A stretch of DNA of 64,000 nt from Welwitschia mirabilis (Eukaryota > Gnetophyta > Gnetopsida > Welwitschiales), in contig JBOZIK010000001.1 in NCBI GenBank assembly GCA_051453625.1, forward strand, positions 93,261,000-93,324,999, written 5' to 3'. This document shows positions 1 through 11,977 of this stretch, in pieces; position 1 is the first letter of the stretch; the number at the start of each line of letters is the position of its first letter. The notes under the pieces were generated by a model. It was not told the DNA's origin and did not search any database. It saw nothing but the letters and a program-made list of their open reading frames with translations. The position numbers and the translations under genes were made by a program.

Positions 1-3000
1 AGCTACACAAAATTGATAATAACTAATGATTAATAAACTACAAAATTTTACTATCCTCTATGGTATAATGATAAAGAATAATACTGAGGCATGTTGATAA
101 TACTACTAAGGGTCTATTCTTATGTGGGTCTATAATCCATAGAATGCTTTAAGGACTGGAGTTGTGCAGTAGAATCATAATAGAACCGAACAACAGTGAC
201 ATGTGTGATTAACTATTAAACAAATCCTTAATCATATTAAATATGATGCAACAATGATAATTCACAAATGTGCCAAATAAGCCAGTGCATATGGTATCCA
301 TAGATGCACTGAATGAGGTTGTAGAGTGACAAGAATAATTAACTTATGATAATGACATTGATGAATAGACTAGAAGTCGAATGTTAGCAAGAATGCTATC
401 GACGACATGGATTAGGTGATCCAATGGCATATGTGATAGCTTAACAATGACTATGATGATGACATAATCTATGACAATGTAGAATCATAATGATTAAGGT
501 AATCCTAAGTATTAGAATTAGGATTATGATGTGATACATTATGTCTATATATGGAAATGATATACATATTAACTGTGTTTTAGATTCTTAATTGTGTTGT
601 TAGTTAACATTCATCTATACTTAATCTTGATTAATCCTAATCTAATCCAGTGACATACAAGCATATAAATTTGGTATTTTTATCTGATAGACATTATATA
701 TGTATATGTATATGTGTGTCTATGTATATGTATATGTATAGTGTATGGATAATTAGTGTGAGATTGATTACATGACTCAGAAATCATGTTTTGCTAAGTG
801 GTGAGTAGGCCTCATAGAGGAGGCAATTGTATAATTGATTTATAGATGATGAAATGAGATACTAGACAATCTTCATGATGAGGAGTCATGTGGTAGCCTA
901 GTAGAGGGTACATCCAGGTAGTTGTGCTAGAAGACCGATTCACATGATCCATGTGTGATCAAGCTAGCTTATTTATGATTTCTCATGAGGTTATCACCCC
1001 ATACTAGTGGACGATGAGTGATTAGGTATGAGATTCATGGGATACTTAGCTAGCTATCTTCTTATATATTGTATGGATATACATTATTTGATGCTTTTCT
1101 ATGAGTTTATATTAATATCCTATTCATGACACTTAGATTTTCATTAGCCCATTTTCTCACTAATACAGAACATCTAGACCTACTATTACCATTCTGTGTA
1201 CTAGTAGTAATATAAATAGGGTTTAATTATAGAACTACATGTGGTCTAAGTTCCTTTGGATAAGGATACATAGGCATGGTTGCATGTTAGAGGTTAACCA
1301 ACTACTCAATTATGATTCTCATACTTTTATGATGTGTTTCATAATTTGGGTCCATATTATGACTCATAAAACTTTAATGTGTATTCTGTATCATAACTTT
1401 ACACTTTTATAGTTGTTCCTTATCTTATTTTGTTATGTGATCCTCAATGTGATTTCATTCTATGTTTTTATTCAAGTCTTCTAGACATTCTAAAAATAGG
1501 ATGCGATGTTATCAAGTGTCTATCATCATATAGTACTCATGAGGGGTAGCTTCTAGGAATGTTGAGAGTGTCTATAGAAGTAATTATTTAATCTATCATG
1601 TTAGTTAGTTATGTGTTAGTTACTTGTTTAATTAGTTAATTTAAAAAAAGGGGTATAATTTGGGGAAAATTTGAGTGTGACAGAGAATGGACTTAAGGTA
1701 CTTATTCTTACTTTTTATATTATTTCTCTTCTTAGAATTCTCTTAGAATCCAATCTTTGTTCTTGCACTTATGTATGTAGGTGATTTTTTTAAGGGTAAT
1801 GGTTCATATATAGGATCTATCCCAATTATTACACTTAAGTGTTGGAAAGAAGACATTATGAAGCAAATCTAAAACTAAACATGTAAGAGGAAAATTTTTC
1901 TTATTACTTACATGGATGGATACAATTCTGAAAAGGCATTTAATCATGTCAAAAGGTTTACTACATTAGATGATTCTAATCATGTCCACATGACTACTTT
2001 ATGCATTAGTAACATGAAGAATAGGAAATATGATTTTAATAATGAATCTAAATAGGATTAATTGGTTTTTGCAAAGGTATTTGTAAGGTAGGACATCCTC
2101 TCTAGTAGAAGCATATTCTATGTTTAAATATTCATAGCAAAAAGCAAGGGTTTTGGTAAGTAAAAAGGTTAAAATATCATGGTTACTTACTCTAGATGTA
2201 CCCTCTAAATATTATAAAGTGATAACAAAAGAAGTGCCATGAATAGAAGAATGAATTACCCAAGGCTCCTGCTCATCTATAGTGGTACTCTCATAGAATT
2301 AAAGTAGTTCTCTATGATAGTAATATCTTTCTTATTCCTTCAATAGGTAGTGCCAAATTTGGAACTCAATCCTTACCAAATAATATGATGCATAAAGGGA
2401 TAAAAAAGATGTGAAAATATCTTCTTCAATAAAATCTCCTTATCTCTCACTCATGATTTTTCAAAAATTACAGAAATGAAGAAGGGAGAAAAATAAAAGA
2501 TTAAGAAAGAGAATAGAAGATGAGAAAAAAATGAAAGGAAAAATGAAGAAAACCAAAAAACAATCAATTTCTAAGGCAAGAACTAACTTACCATTAATCT
2601 ATGATGACAAAAAAAGTGAATAAATATAGTGAGAGAAAGTATAAATGTAGAGTATTAGGTTGAAAGATAAAATAGGTAAGCTTGATAGTAACATTAATAA
2701 TTTGTAACATAAGGACTAGGATTTTAGAAAGTGTAAGAGGAAATCGCAGAGAGTGAAGAAGCACAAGATGAATTCGTAAACACAAGACTTAGTTTCATAG
2801 AAATAAAGTAAAAATATAGCCATTGGATTTCTTTTATCTCATTAAGAGTTGAGATTGATTTGGCCTAGATTGAAACTTGGATAGAGAAGTCATATTACAA
2901 AAAACACAAGTTTTCTTTATATTGTGATTTCTCATAGAGAGAAATATGGGGAAATATATTAGATGAAAATGGAAATGATGAATTCATATATTCTATAAAT

Positions 3001-3262
3001 TAAAAAAATACTTATAACACCTAAGAAAATGTTCTATTTTATTTTTTTTCATTTTAGTGGATTTATTGTTAAAAAAAGTAAAGTATTAATGAATAAACTT
3101 ACAATATTTAAGAGTAATAAAAAGAGTTTCAATTTGTTAAAATAATCATGTTAAGATATCTCTCTAGTCCCTTCTTAATTTCAGTCTAATGCCTTTTACA
3201 TTGATGAGTAACTATTTTAATAACTTAATCATAATAAGCATTTATTATTATAACCTCTTCTT
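1..3262. other. Unclassified AT-rich DNA, no gene recognised
   Basis: No open frame of useful length or recognisable protein motif appears on either strand. The short minus frame at 2594-2785 is hydrophobic and low in complexity, and I do not call it a gene. Around 1640-1690 a purine-rich tract runs into a TGTGACA-like start, which resembles a gypsy polypurine tract meeting a 3' LTR. No integrase or chromodomain remnant precedes it, so this is only a suspicion. Confidence 0.5.
695..740. repeat. TATATG/TGTATA microsatellite
   Basis: Imperfect hexanucleotide run of TATATG/TGTATA units, interrupted once by TGTGTGTC. It is a simple repeat in non-coding DNA with no visible link to a gene. Confidence 0.85.
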
Positions 3263-3490
3263 CTAATAGATTTAACATGTTATTCATGAAGAATTTAATG
3301 TTGTATTTCTAGCAATTCAAATCTGATGCAGTTGAATGTTCCATAAATGAATTATTGGAGCTACATTGCCATCAAGCGTTCATAGCCCTGATGCAATTAA
3401 CTAAACCTCATAATAATAATTTAAAAATAATATTCTTAAAAATTTAAGAACTTTTTCAATAATTTTTCATATGCATAAGAGGGTCATTGG
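3263..3490. repeat. Dispersed repeat, copy 1 (partner at 27501-27750)
   Basis: This stretch aligns by eye with 27501-27750. Shared landmarks in the same order are an 'aatagatttaacat' block, a 'tacattgc...catagc...gttaactaa(g/a)cct' block and a final 'atgcata(t)aagaggg' block. It lies just downstream, in minus-strand sense, of the Athila-like pol fragment, so it may be 3' untranslated sequence of that family. Its full extent and class are unknown. Confidence 0.55.
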
Positions 3491-3779
3491 CTCATTAGCC
3501 TAGTTTAGAAGTAATTTAATCCCTTAGAAATGATTAAAGAAAAGTCACAACACAAAAGTAGAAAAGCCATGTTTTCCTTATGACTTCCATATTAGAGAGT
3601 TAAAATGATTATAAACTTTAACAAATAAATAAAGAATAAAGATAACATTTTTTTAAAAGTAAGAATTTACAAAATCTCTACTAAATTTAAAAAATACAAA
3701 GATTACTTTATTAATGATTTCTAGAAAAGTCTTTTAACCAACATCATTAAGTCCTATTAACTCATAAAAAGATGGAAGG

Positions 3780-4860
3780 AATGGATTGAGAAATTTAAGG
3801 TGATAACTATTGATTTTAAAATTATTTATCTTTTAAATGAAAAATACACTATTTGAAAATACATGTTTTATAATATATGGAACTGACCATATTGAGACTA
3901 ATTTTCTAGGAAGTAATAAAATTAAATCTCCTTCACATAAGCTTTCTATGAATGTGTTAGTTATGAAACTTTTTCATTTTCTCCTTGTTAATTTTCATAT
4001 TCTCATAAGAATCATTTTTAATATGATCTAATTTATTGAATTAAAATTATCTATGTTTTCATGTTACATCTAGATCTAGATTCATATTTTAAATGGCTCA
4101 ATAAGCTTTATGTTTAAGCTCTACAAGTAGATTAAAAGATTTACCATAAACTAACCTAAAGGCTAAAATTTATAATGGAGTTTGTATAAAATATTATAAG
4201 CCCATAAAACATTGTTTAGTTTGTAGAACTAGTCTTTTCTAGTTAACTTACCACTTTTTATAGGATGTTCTTAATTTCCCTATTACTAAGCTTAACTTAT
4301 CCACTAGTTTGGAAACGATTGGGTGTGGTGACTTTATGAATAATCCCATGTATGATAAGAAGCTTGTTTAAAAATTCTGTTGAAAAAGTAAGAGCCATCA
4401 TCACTAATCAAAACCCTTCAATAACCAAGTATAGTTAGAATATGTAGCTTAAAGAATTTTACTATAGTATGAGCATCACTATTTTTATAATAATAGGATT
4501 TAACCCACTTAATAACATAACCAACATAACTAGAATCTATTGATATCTATTAGAAAGAAGATAAGAACCTTAAAAATCAATTCCTCATATATCAAATGGT
4601 TTCACAATAAGAAATGGACTTAATGACATCATGTTTCTTGAAATAATATTTTCATGTTTTTGACAACTTTCACAAGATGAGTAATAAAGATATAAGTCCT
4701 CAAAGATAGAAGTCCAATAGAGTCCACATTAAGGAATATTTATGGTAGTTACATTAGAAGAAAAATGACCACCACAATCCTTAGATGACAAGGCTTAAAA
4801 ACATTAGGCATTTAAGTTTGAAGAGTGCACCTTAAGATGATTTGATTAGGATAATACTTG
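3780..4860 (-). pseudogene. Gypsy integrase remnant (Athila-like)
   Basis: Integrase inserts the reverse-transcribed DNA copy into the host genome. On the minus strand the second cysteine pair of the HHCC zinc finger reads SCESCQK (about 4652-4677), followed by a GIDF-like block holding the first catalytic Asp. ISDDGSYF (4379-4416) matches the usual ISDxGxHF block with the second Asp. Further on, an 'LNNVLWAYNILYK' stretch matches the LxDALWAYRTAYKTP block, and 'KSFNLLVELKHKAY' matches the C-terminal GKxCHLPVELEHKA block. Several in-frame stops and frameshifts break it. It follows RNase H as expected, and no LTR is found downstream. Confidence 0.78.
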
Positions 4861-5079
4861 AAAAGATAAGGATCATCCTAAAAGAAGATTTTACTTGCAT
4901 TAATAATCTATTCCTATCATTAGATGTTTAATGAGAATGAATTTTTTTCAAGATTAAGTAATTAGTAATATAAGCATCCTAAGGAGGTTCTAAGATAGAA
5001 AAGAGATGCTCATCAGGAAAAGAGTTATTAATAGAATATGAATCGTGTAAAACATTTTGATAAATGTCTAAATGATGAT

Positions 5080-5560
5080 TGGTAATTGCATTATTAAAAA
5101 CTTTTTTATATTTGATTTTTAAGTTGAATTTCTATAAGAGTAATACACATTTAATCAATTTAGGCTTAGAATCCTCCTTGATAAAAAATATCTAAGGGCT
5201 ACATAATCTGTGTAAACTATATCTTAAAACCAAGGAGTTATTGCCTAAATTTCTTTAAGGAAAGAACTACAATAAGAAGTTTCTTTTATGTAATAATGTA
5301 GTTGATTTTCTTTCAAGGCTTTTCTACTAAAATGGATTACTATTAGTTTATTCTCAACTCTTTGACCTAAAACTACACCAACAACACAATCACTAGCATA
5401 ACATATAGTTTCAAAGAGTATTTTCCAATTTCATGGATTAATGATTGGTGGTATACTAAGTTTTTCTTTAAGCTCATTAAAGGCCTGTTAACAATTAAGT
5501 ATCCACTTAAAAAGTAACATATTTACTAAGAAGTTCACTAAATAGCTATGAGATTTAACT
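5080..5560 (-). pseudogene. Gypsy RT tail and RNase H remnant
   Basis: RNase H removes the RNA strand from the RNA:DNA hybrid during reverse transcription. Minus-strand translation gives an 'AFNELKEKLS' end of RT, then ICYASDCVVGVVLGQR, matching the CDASDYAVGAVLGQR block with the first catalytic Asp. A 'HFSRKALKENQLHYY' segment follows, matching the SRTLNxAQLNYxTTEKE block, and then a VYTD block. The frame is interrupted by stops. Everything upstream of the RT tail is missing; the 26-bp triplication at 5587-5660 lies immediately beside the break. Confidence 0.75.
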
Positions 5561-5586
5561 TAGCTAACTTTTAATATATCTTATTG

Positions 5587-5660
5587 TATTCATGAAAGAT
5601 TTAGATGTGGGGTATTCATGAAAGATTTAGATGTGGGGTATTCATGAAAGATTTAGATGT
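5587..5660. repeat. 26-bp tandem repeat, 2.8 copies
   Basis: The unit TATTCATGAAAGATTTAGAT plus TGTGGGG-type tail occurs at 5587-5612 and 5613-5638, and partly at 5639-5660, where it diverges. The two complete copies are identical, unlike the surrounding decayed DNA, so the duplication is younger than its setting. It sits at the broken 5' edge of the gypsy fragment. Confidence 0.95.
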
Positions 5661-7170
5661 CGATTTAAGATGATAGAATATAGGATTTAGAAGTTGCTTA
5701 CATTTATCTATTTTTAATACTTAATAATAAATACTTAATTAAAATGACTTTTTATAATGAAAAATAAAATACATAAGAAACATTTAATAATTTAGCTCAT
5801 AAAAAAAAAAACATTATAGTTCTCTACTATCGATAGTTTGTAAATATATCAACATTATGCTAGAAATGTCTTGCTTATAAGAATTTTCCTAAAAAGACCA
5901 TGAACGGAATGCACCTCATAAAACAAAAAGTACATTTACTTATAATAGAAACAAAATTACATATTGAATCAATTATACCTTAGATAATTAATAAATAAGT
6001 TATAAATAAAGTTTAAAATTGAAATATTATCTTAACTTTCTACTTCTGCTATAATCCTATAATTTAACATCCTTGTAATAAAAAACCTATGATACTAAAG
6101 AAAAAGCTAAACAAGAAAAGAAATGAAAAGAATCTTGATCATGAATGTCTTGACAACATTATAGCAAGGAAGCCTTAAAAGGATCACTTATCATGGAATC
6201 AAACTAAATATGTAGTTGATTAAACTACATATCCAAATATTTATTATAATGAAATTAAATTATAAAAATGTGAAAAATTTATAAAGAAGTTTTTTCCCTC
6301 TCTAACCCTCTCTTATAAGGAAAGAAAATATATTATAAACTAATTCAAAGAGAATTTTTGGCATGATTACATTGAATTATGCATGTGATCACATATGATT
6401 GAGAAGATATTGGAAAGAAGGTTGTCTTCATGCGAATTTGAATCCTTGATTCCTTTTAAATTTTCCAAGATATTTTTTTGCCTGATCTATCAATTATCGA
6501 TTGTTTGTGAGAAGTTAATAGTTATTATTGTAGATCCATTACATAATGTTTAAAGTTTACTTGACTTGAAATATTCTTATCACACTGCAATAGATGTGGT
6601 AACAGAATTTCATGTAATTATCCTTTCACACATCAATGGGATTTATAAATATTACATAATAATATCTGTTCATAACTATTTCTTCTGTTACAGTGGCTTT
6701 TGAAATGTTTTAGAATCCTTGTTATGTGATGCAATCTATTTTATTATTATTACATTATGATAACCCAAGAACTAGCTAAGAAAACATGAAACTTATCACA
6801 ACTCCATTGATGGTATAGTGATGGTCCTATTGATGATATAAAATAGTAATGCAAACTAAAAGTGTAGTCAACAGAAGGATTAAAAATAATTTTAACCTAG
6901 TAAATTACCTTTTTATTATAGAAATAATGTTCATATAAGATTGATTATCCATTAAAACACATAGGAATTTATGAATTATACTAATCTATTAAAGTTCCAT
7001 TTTTGAATGGTGACAATCCCCTTGTTACTTAGAAAAATAAAATGTGCAAAGTAAAATAAGACATGAGACATGTTGAATACAAAAAGTATGTTGTTTTCGT
7101 TAAATTTTAATACATTAAATTTCATTACATATATTAGAATTATTATAATTATACTTTCGTAATATGACAT
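5661..7170. other. Unclassified AT-rich spacer
   Basis: No protein motif, RNA gene or LTR edge was recognised here. The minus frame at 6976-7170 is rich in Ile, Phe and Tyr and stops beside the LTR start at 7171; I see no reason to treat it as a gene. Confidence 0.5.
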
Positions 7171-8464
7171 TGCAAACCAAGTTGATGATATTTAAACATC
7201 AAGTTTTGAGCATGCCTTAGGTATATTTGATTGGTATTGAAGATAATTAGGAAGAATTTAAAAATTCATTAAGATGAATAAATGAAGCATTAATTTTTAA
7301 TATTATGATCTTTCTTAGCATATTTTAAAATCCTTAATTTATCTATAGCTAAATGAGTTCAATTTAGATTAAGAAGTGATGATTAAGAGGGCCAAAAGAT
7401 GGAAAGGAAGTGTCACCCACCTCATTATCTAGATAACACCCAACAAACAACTTAAGACATTATACCAAGAAGAAGACATGTGGAATTAGATATTAAATCA
7501 AGAGGACATTACATTAAAAGGATGTTATATAGATGTTATACTAAGAAAACATGTGAAATAAGGCATTACACCAAAAAGACATCACATCAAAAAGACGTTA
7601 CACCAAGAAGATACATGAAAGAAGACATTACACTAAGAATACGTTATAATAAGAAGACATCACATCAAGAAGACATTACATTAATAATACATGTTATACT
7701 AGGAATAATATTTCATCTTGTCCACCTAGTCATCTAGATGCCACCAAGATAGATGATAGATCTAATTATTATAAAATAAATGTCATCTATTACAAAATCA
7801 GTGATATCATTACTATTGATCTGTTACTACTACTTGACACTCTAAGATTGTTAATCCAAAACTATAAATACCCCTTTAAGTTCCCCATTTCTTATCTGTC
7901 ATGCATTGGTTGTTCTTATAATGTTTGAAGCTCAATTGAGCAAGTGATCCATCTAGCTTAGAAGAGGAGCTTATCTTGGTGTTGGGATGTGTATCCTCCA
8001 TTGAGGGGAGACTACTTTTAGCTGATGTAAGCATTATTGTAATTAGTAAAATATCATTTTATTTCTATCATTTTTATTATTATCTTCTTACCTTCTTTAT
8101 AGGCTACATTGAGTACAATTAAAGTAACATTAACTTTTAATTAATATAATTTATAAGGATCAACCTAAGTGATAATAGATTGGTTAACTTGATTAGTAAA
8201 TTACATTTAGGATTGTGTTTAATTATTTAATTAAACTTAGGAATTCATTCTCATTTATTTATTATTCTAAAATTGAATAGAAAATAGTTCTGATTCCTTT
8301 TCTAAATAAAGCAAGTTTTGGATGTACATTCAAATTACTCTCTAGAGTACAACATTGGTTTGATCCCCTATACTAGTGTGTGTTTGTGTGTATTAAATAC
8401 TTAACATTATAGATTATCATTAAATATTATTAATTAAAAAAAGCACATGATGCAGGCTCCCACA
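7171..8464 (+). repeat. 5' LTR of the 7171-13173 element
   Basis: About 1294 bp long. It aligns along its length with 11978-13173: the same start block, the same internal minisatellite, the same 'ctataaata(c/t)(t/c)cc' TATA-like block (near 7862 here), and the same 'gatcccctatactagtgtgtgtttgtgtg' tail (near 8360 here). The two LTRs differ at many sites and in minisatellite layout, which suggests an old insertion. Confidence 0.85.
7440..7735 (+). repeat. Degenerate GACATTACACCAAGAA minisatellite in LTR
   Basis: About fifteen imperfect units of roughly 15-19 bp built on GACATTACACCAAGAA or GACATCACATCAAGAA. They are interspersed with ACATG(T/A)(G/A)(G/A)AA variants. The plus strand is open across the array (7480-7737) only because the unit lacks stops in that frame; the product is a Lys/Thr/His-rich repeat and not a plausible protein. 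The second LTR holds the matching array at 12225-12440. Confidence 0.85.
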
Positions 8465-8473
8465 AACTAGTGT

Positions 8474-8485
8474 TGTTATTAGGGA
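8474..8485 (+). promoter_or_regulatory. Primer binding site, tRNA-iMet type, decayed
   Basis: TGTTATTAGGGA lies 9 bases beyond the 5' LTR and resembles the plant TGGTATCAGAGC site, with C-to-T and A/G differences. Minus-strand synthesis would have started here from tRNA-iMet. It supports plus orientation. Confidence 0.5.
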
Positions 8486-11400
8486 GGATTTCAAGAAAGT
8501 TTGAAAGATTAATTCTCATTTCTTAAGAAAGTAATTTGGTTTCATGTTGTTTACTTATGTAGTATGTACACTACAGTTTTTTTAAATTATTTTAGTCTAG
8601 ATTTTTATTTTTAATTCTTACTTTATTTTGAATTTTTATTAATTTTTTAAGTTTTACTTTATTTTTTACTTTTTTTAATTTCCCTTCTTATGATTTTGTT
8701 AGTTTTGTATGTGAACTTGAAGACTACTAATTTAGGCCTAATCTTTGCACTTAGTTCAATCTTGGAAATTTTCATCTAAAGTGTATATCTATATCATGCT
8801 CTTGATATCACTAAATGCTTAGTTAATGAGATTGATCTATACCTTATGTTTTGTGCTATCCTAGTAATTATCTTACTTACTATTGAAATTAATTCTTCTT
8901 ATTACATCCTCCTCATATATTTTTATGAATAATAGTAAAATAACCATTTATGAAATTTTTATTGAAAGAAAGAAAAATTATATTCTATGACTAATGGTAA
9001 AATAACATTACATGAAATATTTACAAAAATAAGAAGAGATTTATCAATAAAAAATAATGTTAAAACTAGGATATAGGACAAATTTTCTTTTCAACCTCCC
9101 TCTTTTTTCCGTTCTTCCTTTCAGCCTTTATGTAGGAATAATAATGATGAGTTTTAACATTTTAAAACTCTTACTTCATTTAGAAGAGTATTCTATAAAT
9201 GATTTGAAATATGTCAGTTCCCTTTCATAGAGGAATATCAAGAAGATAGAGACTCCTTATTCTCACCAAGTTTTTCTAATCATTAATCAACTAAAATAAT
9301 TTATTTTATGATTTAGTAGAAGAGCTTGAAAAGATGCATGAAACTAGCAATAAAAACATTGCAAATCTTATCAATATACTTCAATCAAATAATGTTAGAA
9401 AATCAAAGACCTTAAGATTATCTTGTAACACAAAATTCCCAATCATACATTACTATGTATACTATGTTTTACCTTGAGAATGAGGATGAAAACATCCAAA
9501 TGGCTATATACAGTAATGACTTCTATTTTAATAATGAATTTTTAAATAGTTAATGTCTAATATAAGAAAGCCAAAGTAAAGATAATGGAATTTCAACTCA
9601 GCAGTGAAACAAGAATGATGAGGATGACAATTTATTAGATAATGTTATAGAGATATTAGATTATATTCTCAATATTCACTTATTTTAAAAAACCAATGTG
9701 AAAAGGAAGAATCCATTCTAGAGAAATCTAAAAATTTTCTAATATATGATGAATGCAATGATCAATTTCTCTTTTTAACCTTTTTGATATATCTAATAAT
9801 GTAGAAAATGATGGTATACAATAGGATGATTATATAAACAATAACAAGAAAGAGGATAAGGAAGAGGTTACAGAAATTTAACAAAATCCAATAGAGGATA
9901 GATTTCTTGCATCCCATAAAATAATTAATATTGAAGAGTTTACTCTTATTAAAAATGGATCTTCACATCTCTCACTCATGCTTCTTAGTGAAAATTAAAA
10001 TACCATACTTTATTAAACCCATAATATCACTTTATATTCTAATTTTAAAAAATATGATTTGAGATTTATTGGAGTATTAAATTAATGAAAGCATTACCTT
10101 CTTGATGAAAATCCATGTCTTGAGTTAAATTTTAGGAAGCTTCTAATCTTATTAGACATTCCCTAATCAATCATCCTAAGAATCCTCCTAATATTTCTTA
10201 AATCTATTCTTTAAGTAGAGCCATTAATAACTCATGGAATGTACATCACATTTTGAAATAGTTTAATAAGAGATTTTTTTTCAATGAAATTCATTAATTC
10301 TTCATTTCTTATTTGACTTATAAATCTTGTGCTACTACGTTTTTATCATTATATATTTGTTTCCACCAATTGATTTTATTCAAAATGGTCACATACCTAT
10401 CATGTTCTATTAATTAATTTCTAAATGGTTTAGTCCTTAGTTTTTTTCAAACAAAAGTACAATGTAATAACTATATTGGAGTATTTATATTTTTGGCATA
10501 GGGATAAATGCAAAGCAAAGAAACTAAATTTCACTTAAATTAATTTATTTAGTAGAGCCTATTTTCTTGAAAAGATGTCCATTACTTACCCTTATGTAGA
10601 TGTAATTATTCAAATAGTTTTTCTCTTGCAACATCTGTTAATTTGACTGTACTTCTATTTTGCATCATGTGCTATGTTTATGAATTTTAGGCTCTTGAAA
10701 TTTATAAATGATCAATTATATTTTATCTAATTGAAATTCATTCAAATACCTATAGACTCTTATTCTATAATAGAAAAATTTGCTTAAGAAAGTTGTTCAC
10801 ATTGTATGTTTTCTCTCTTCATGAACTTCATTTTTATTAAGGCTATAATTTATTAGTACTTTGATAATGCTTAAGTGTCTTTTCATATTTATGAAGGAGA
10901 ATAAAAATATAATGATAAAGAAAAAGAAAAAAATAAATATCAAAAGAAAAGTGAAATATCAATTTATACAATAAAATCACTTTCAATAAGTACTCTTAAT
11001 CTATCTTGGGAATTATTGCATTGGGGGTAAAATTACTTAATAGGCTATGCCCTATCTGATACGTCCTATAACTTGTAATAAAAGCAATGTCAATTGTTTA
11101 GAAATGAGCACTCTATAATGGGAGGATCCAAGGTAAAAGAAGATACACATGGATATGTATCAAATATTATTAGTTTGCAACCATCTTTTAAGTTTATTAT
11201 TGAAATTATAGCTATGATATGTTAAGTTCAACTAGTACATTATCATTTTTATCCATGATATTCAACCAAAACGATGATGTTTTACTAATTAAGATTTATG
11301 TATCTATTGGAAATAAGAGACTATTGGTAATGATCAACTTCAAATAGATGCAACATGTTTGTTTCTATTCCTTAAGTTAGATAATTTTAAAGTTGTTAAT

Positions 11401-11960
11401 CATACTTTTTCTATCCAACATGGGATTAAAGTATTAGAGAAATAAATTTGCCATTTTAAAAAAGATTTGAATTTTTTTTCTTTCAAATAACATGTCAAGT
11501 TTTGAGAGATAAGGATTAAGAATCTAAGTAGTTTAATTTTTGTTTTCATGAAGCTTGAGTTTGATATCTTTTTCTTTCTTATTTTATGTTTATGTATTTC
11601 TTCATGGCTTTCACTTATTATTTTATATTTCTTAAATTCTTCATAATCATCATAGGTAAACTTACTTAAAATTCGGGATGAATTTATCTACTTCATGAGG
11701 GTGGAATCTTTAGAATTATCAAAATATTGGCTTTATTTGAAATGAGATTATTTATTAAAAATAGGTTTTTCATAGAATTAAAACCATAGTTCTAAATTTA
11801 ATTCATATCTTTTTCATGATGTTTAATTGGAATATCTTTTTAATATGTGCCCTATGTTTGACAATAAAAGATTCTTTATATTTGAGTGTTATGTTTTAAT
11901 TTTTTTCAATTTGGCTTGTTTCTATTCTTTTTTTACTTTCCTTGTTAATGGCTTAAATGC
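8486..11960 (+). pseudogene. Internal region of LTR element, coding content unresolved
   Basis: No domain was identified with confidence. Near 9215-9300 the plus strand gives FPFIEEYQEDRDSLFSPSF, and near 9330-9420 a Glu/Lys/Asn-rich, coiled-coil-like stretch (EELEKMHETSNKNIANLIN). Near 11670-11720 the text resembles the Arg/Asp/Glu-Phe tail just before the polypurine tract in many plant gypsy polyproteins. Together these hint at a gag-type protein and a gypsy-like 3' end, but no zinc knuckle, protease DTG/DSG, RT YxDD or integrase motif could be read. It may be a non-autonomous derivative or a coding region decayed beyond reading. Confidence 0.35.
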
Positions 11961-11975
11961 TTAGTGAGGGGATAT
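11961..11975 (+). promoter_or_regulatory. Polypurine tract
   Basis: TTAGTGAGGGGATA directly precedes the 3' LTR start at 11978. It is the expected primer for plus-strand DNA synthesis and agrees with the orientation given by the primer binding site. Confidence 0.6.
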
Positions 11976-11977
11976 GT

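Larger units (their letters stand above)
3780..5560 (-). mobile_element. Athila-like Ty3/gypsy fragment, 5'-truncated
   Basis: Read on the minus strand, the interval gives, in order, the tail of reverse transcriptase, RNase H, the integrase zinc-binding and core regions, and the integrase C-terminus. This is the normal Ty3/gypsy order. Gag, protease, most of the RT and both LTRs are absent, so it is a fragment. Integrase phrases such as the 'FDI-GIDF' type near the first catalytic Asp are typical of the Athila/Tat branch, which lacks a chromodomain. Stops and frameshifts are frequent throughout. Confidence 0.75.

Noticed and set aside
1640-1700. Polypurine tract and 3' LTR start of a plus-strand gypsy element
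   Set aside because: The local text is suggestive, but no integrase upstream and no second LTR were found.
2594-2785. 63-codon minus frame, hydrophobic
   Set aside because: Low-complexity Leu/Phe/Ile sequence in AT-rich DNA, with no sign of a gene around it.
7440-7735. CRISPR-like array
   Set aside because: The units run into each other without unique spacers and vary in length. This is a minisatellite in a plant retrotransposon LTR.
7480-7737. 85-codon plus frame
   Set aside because: It is the translation of a minisatellite inside an LTR.
8486-11960. Endogenous pararetrovirus (caulimovirid) remnant
   Set aside because: Flanking LTRs, a primer site and a polypurine tract show an LTR retrotransposon, and no movement-protein or coat-protein motif could be read.
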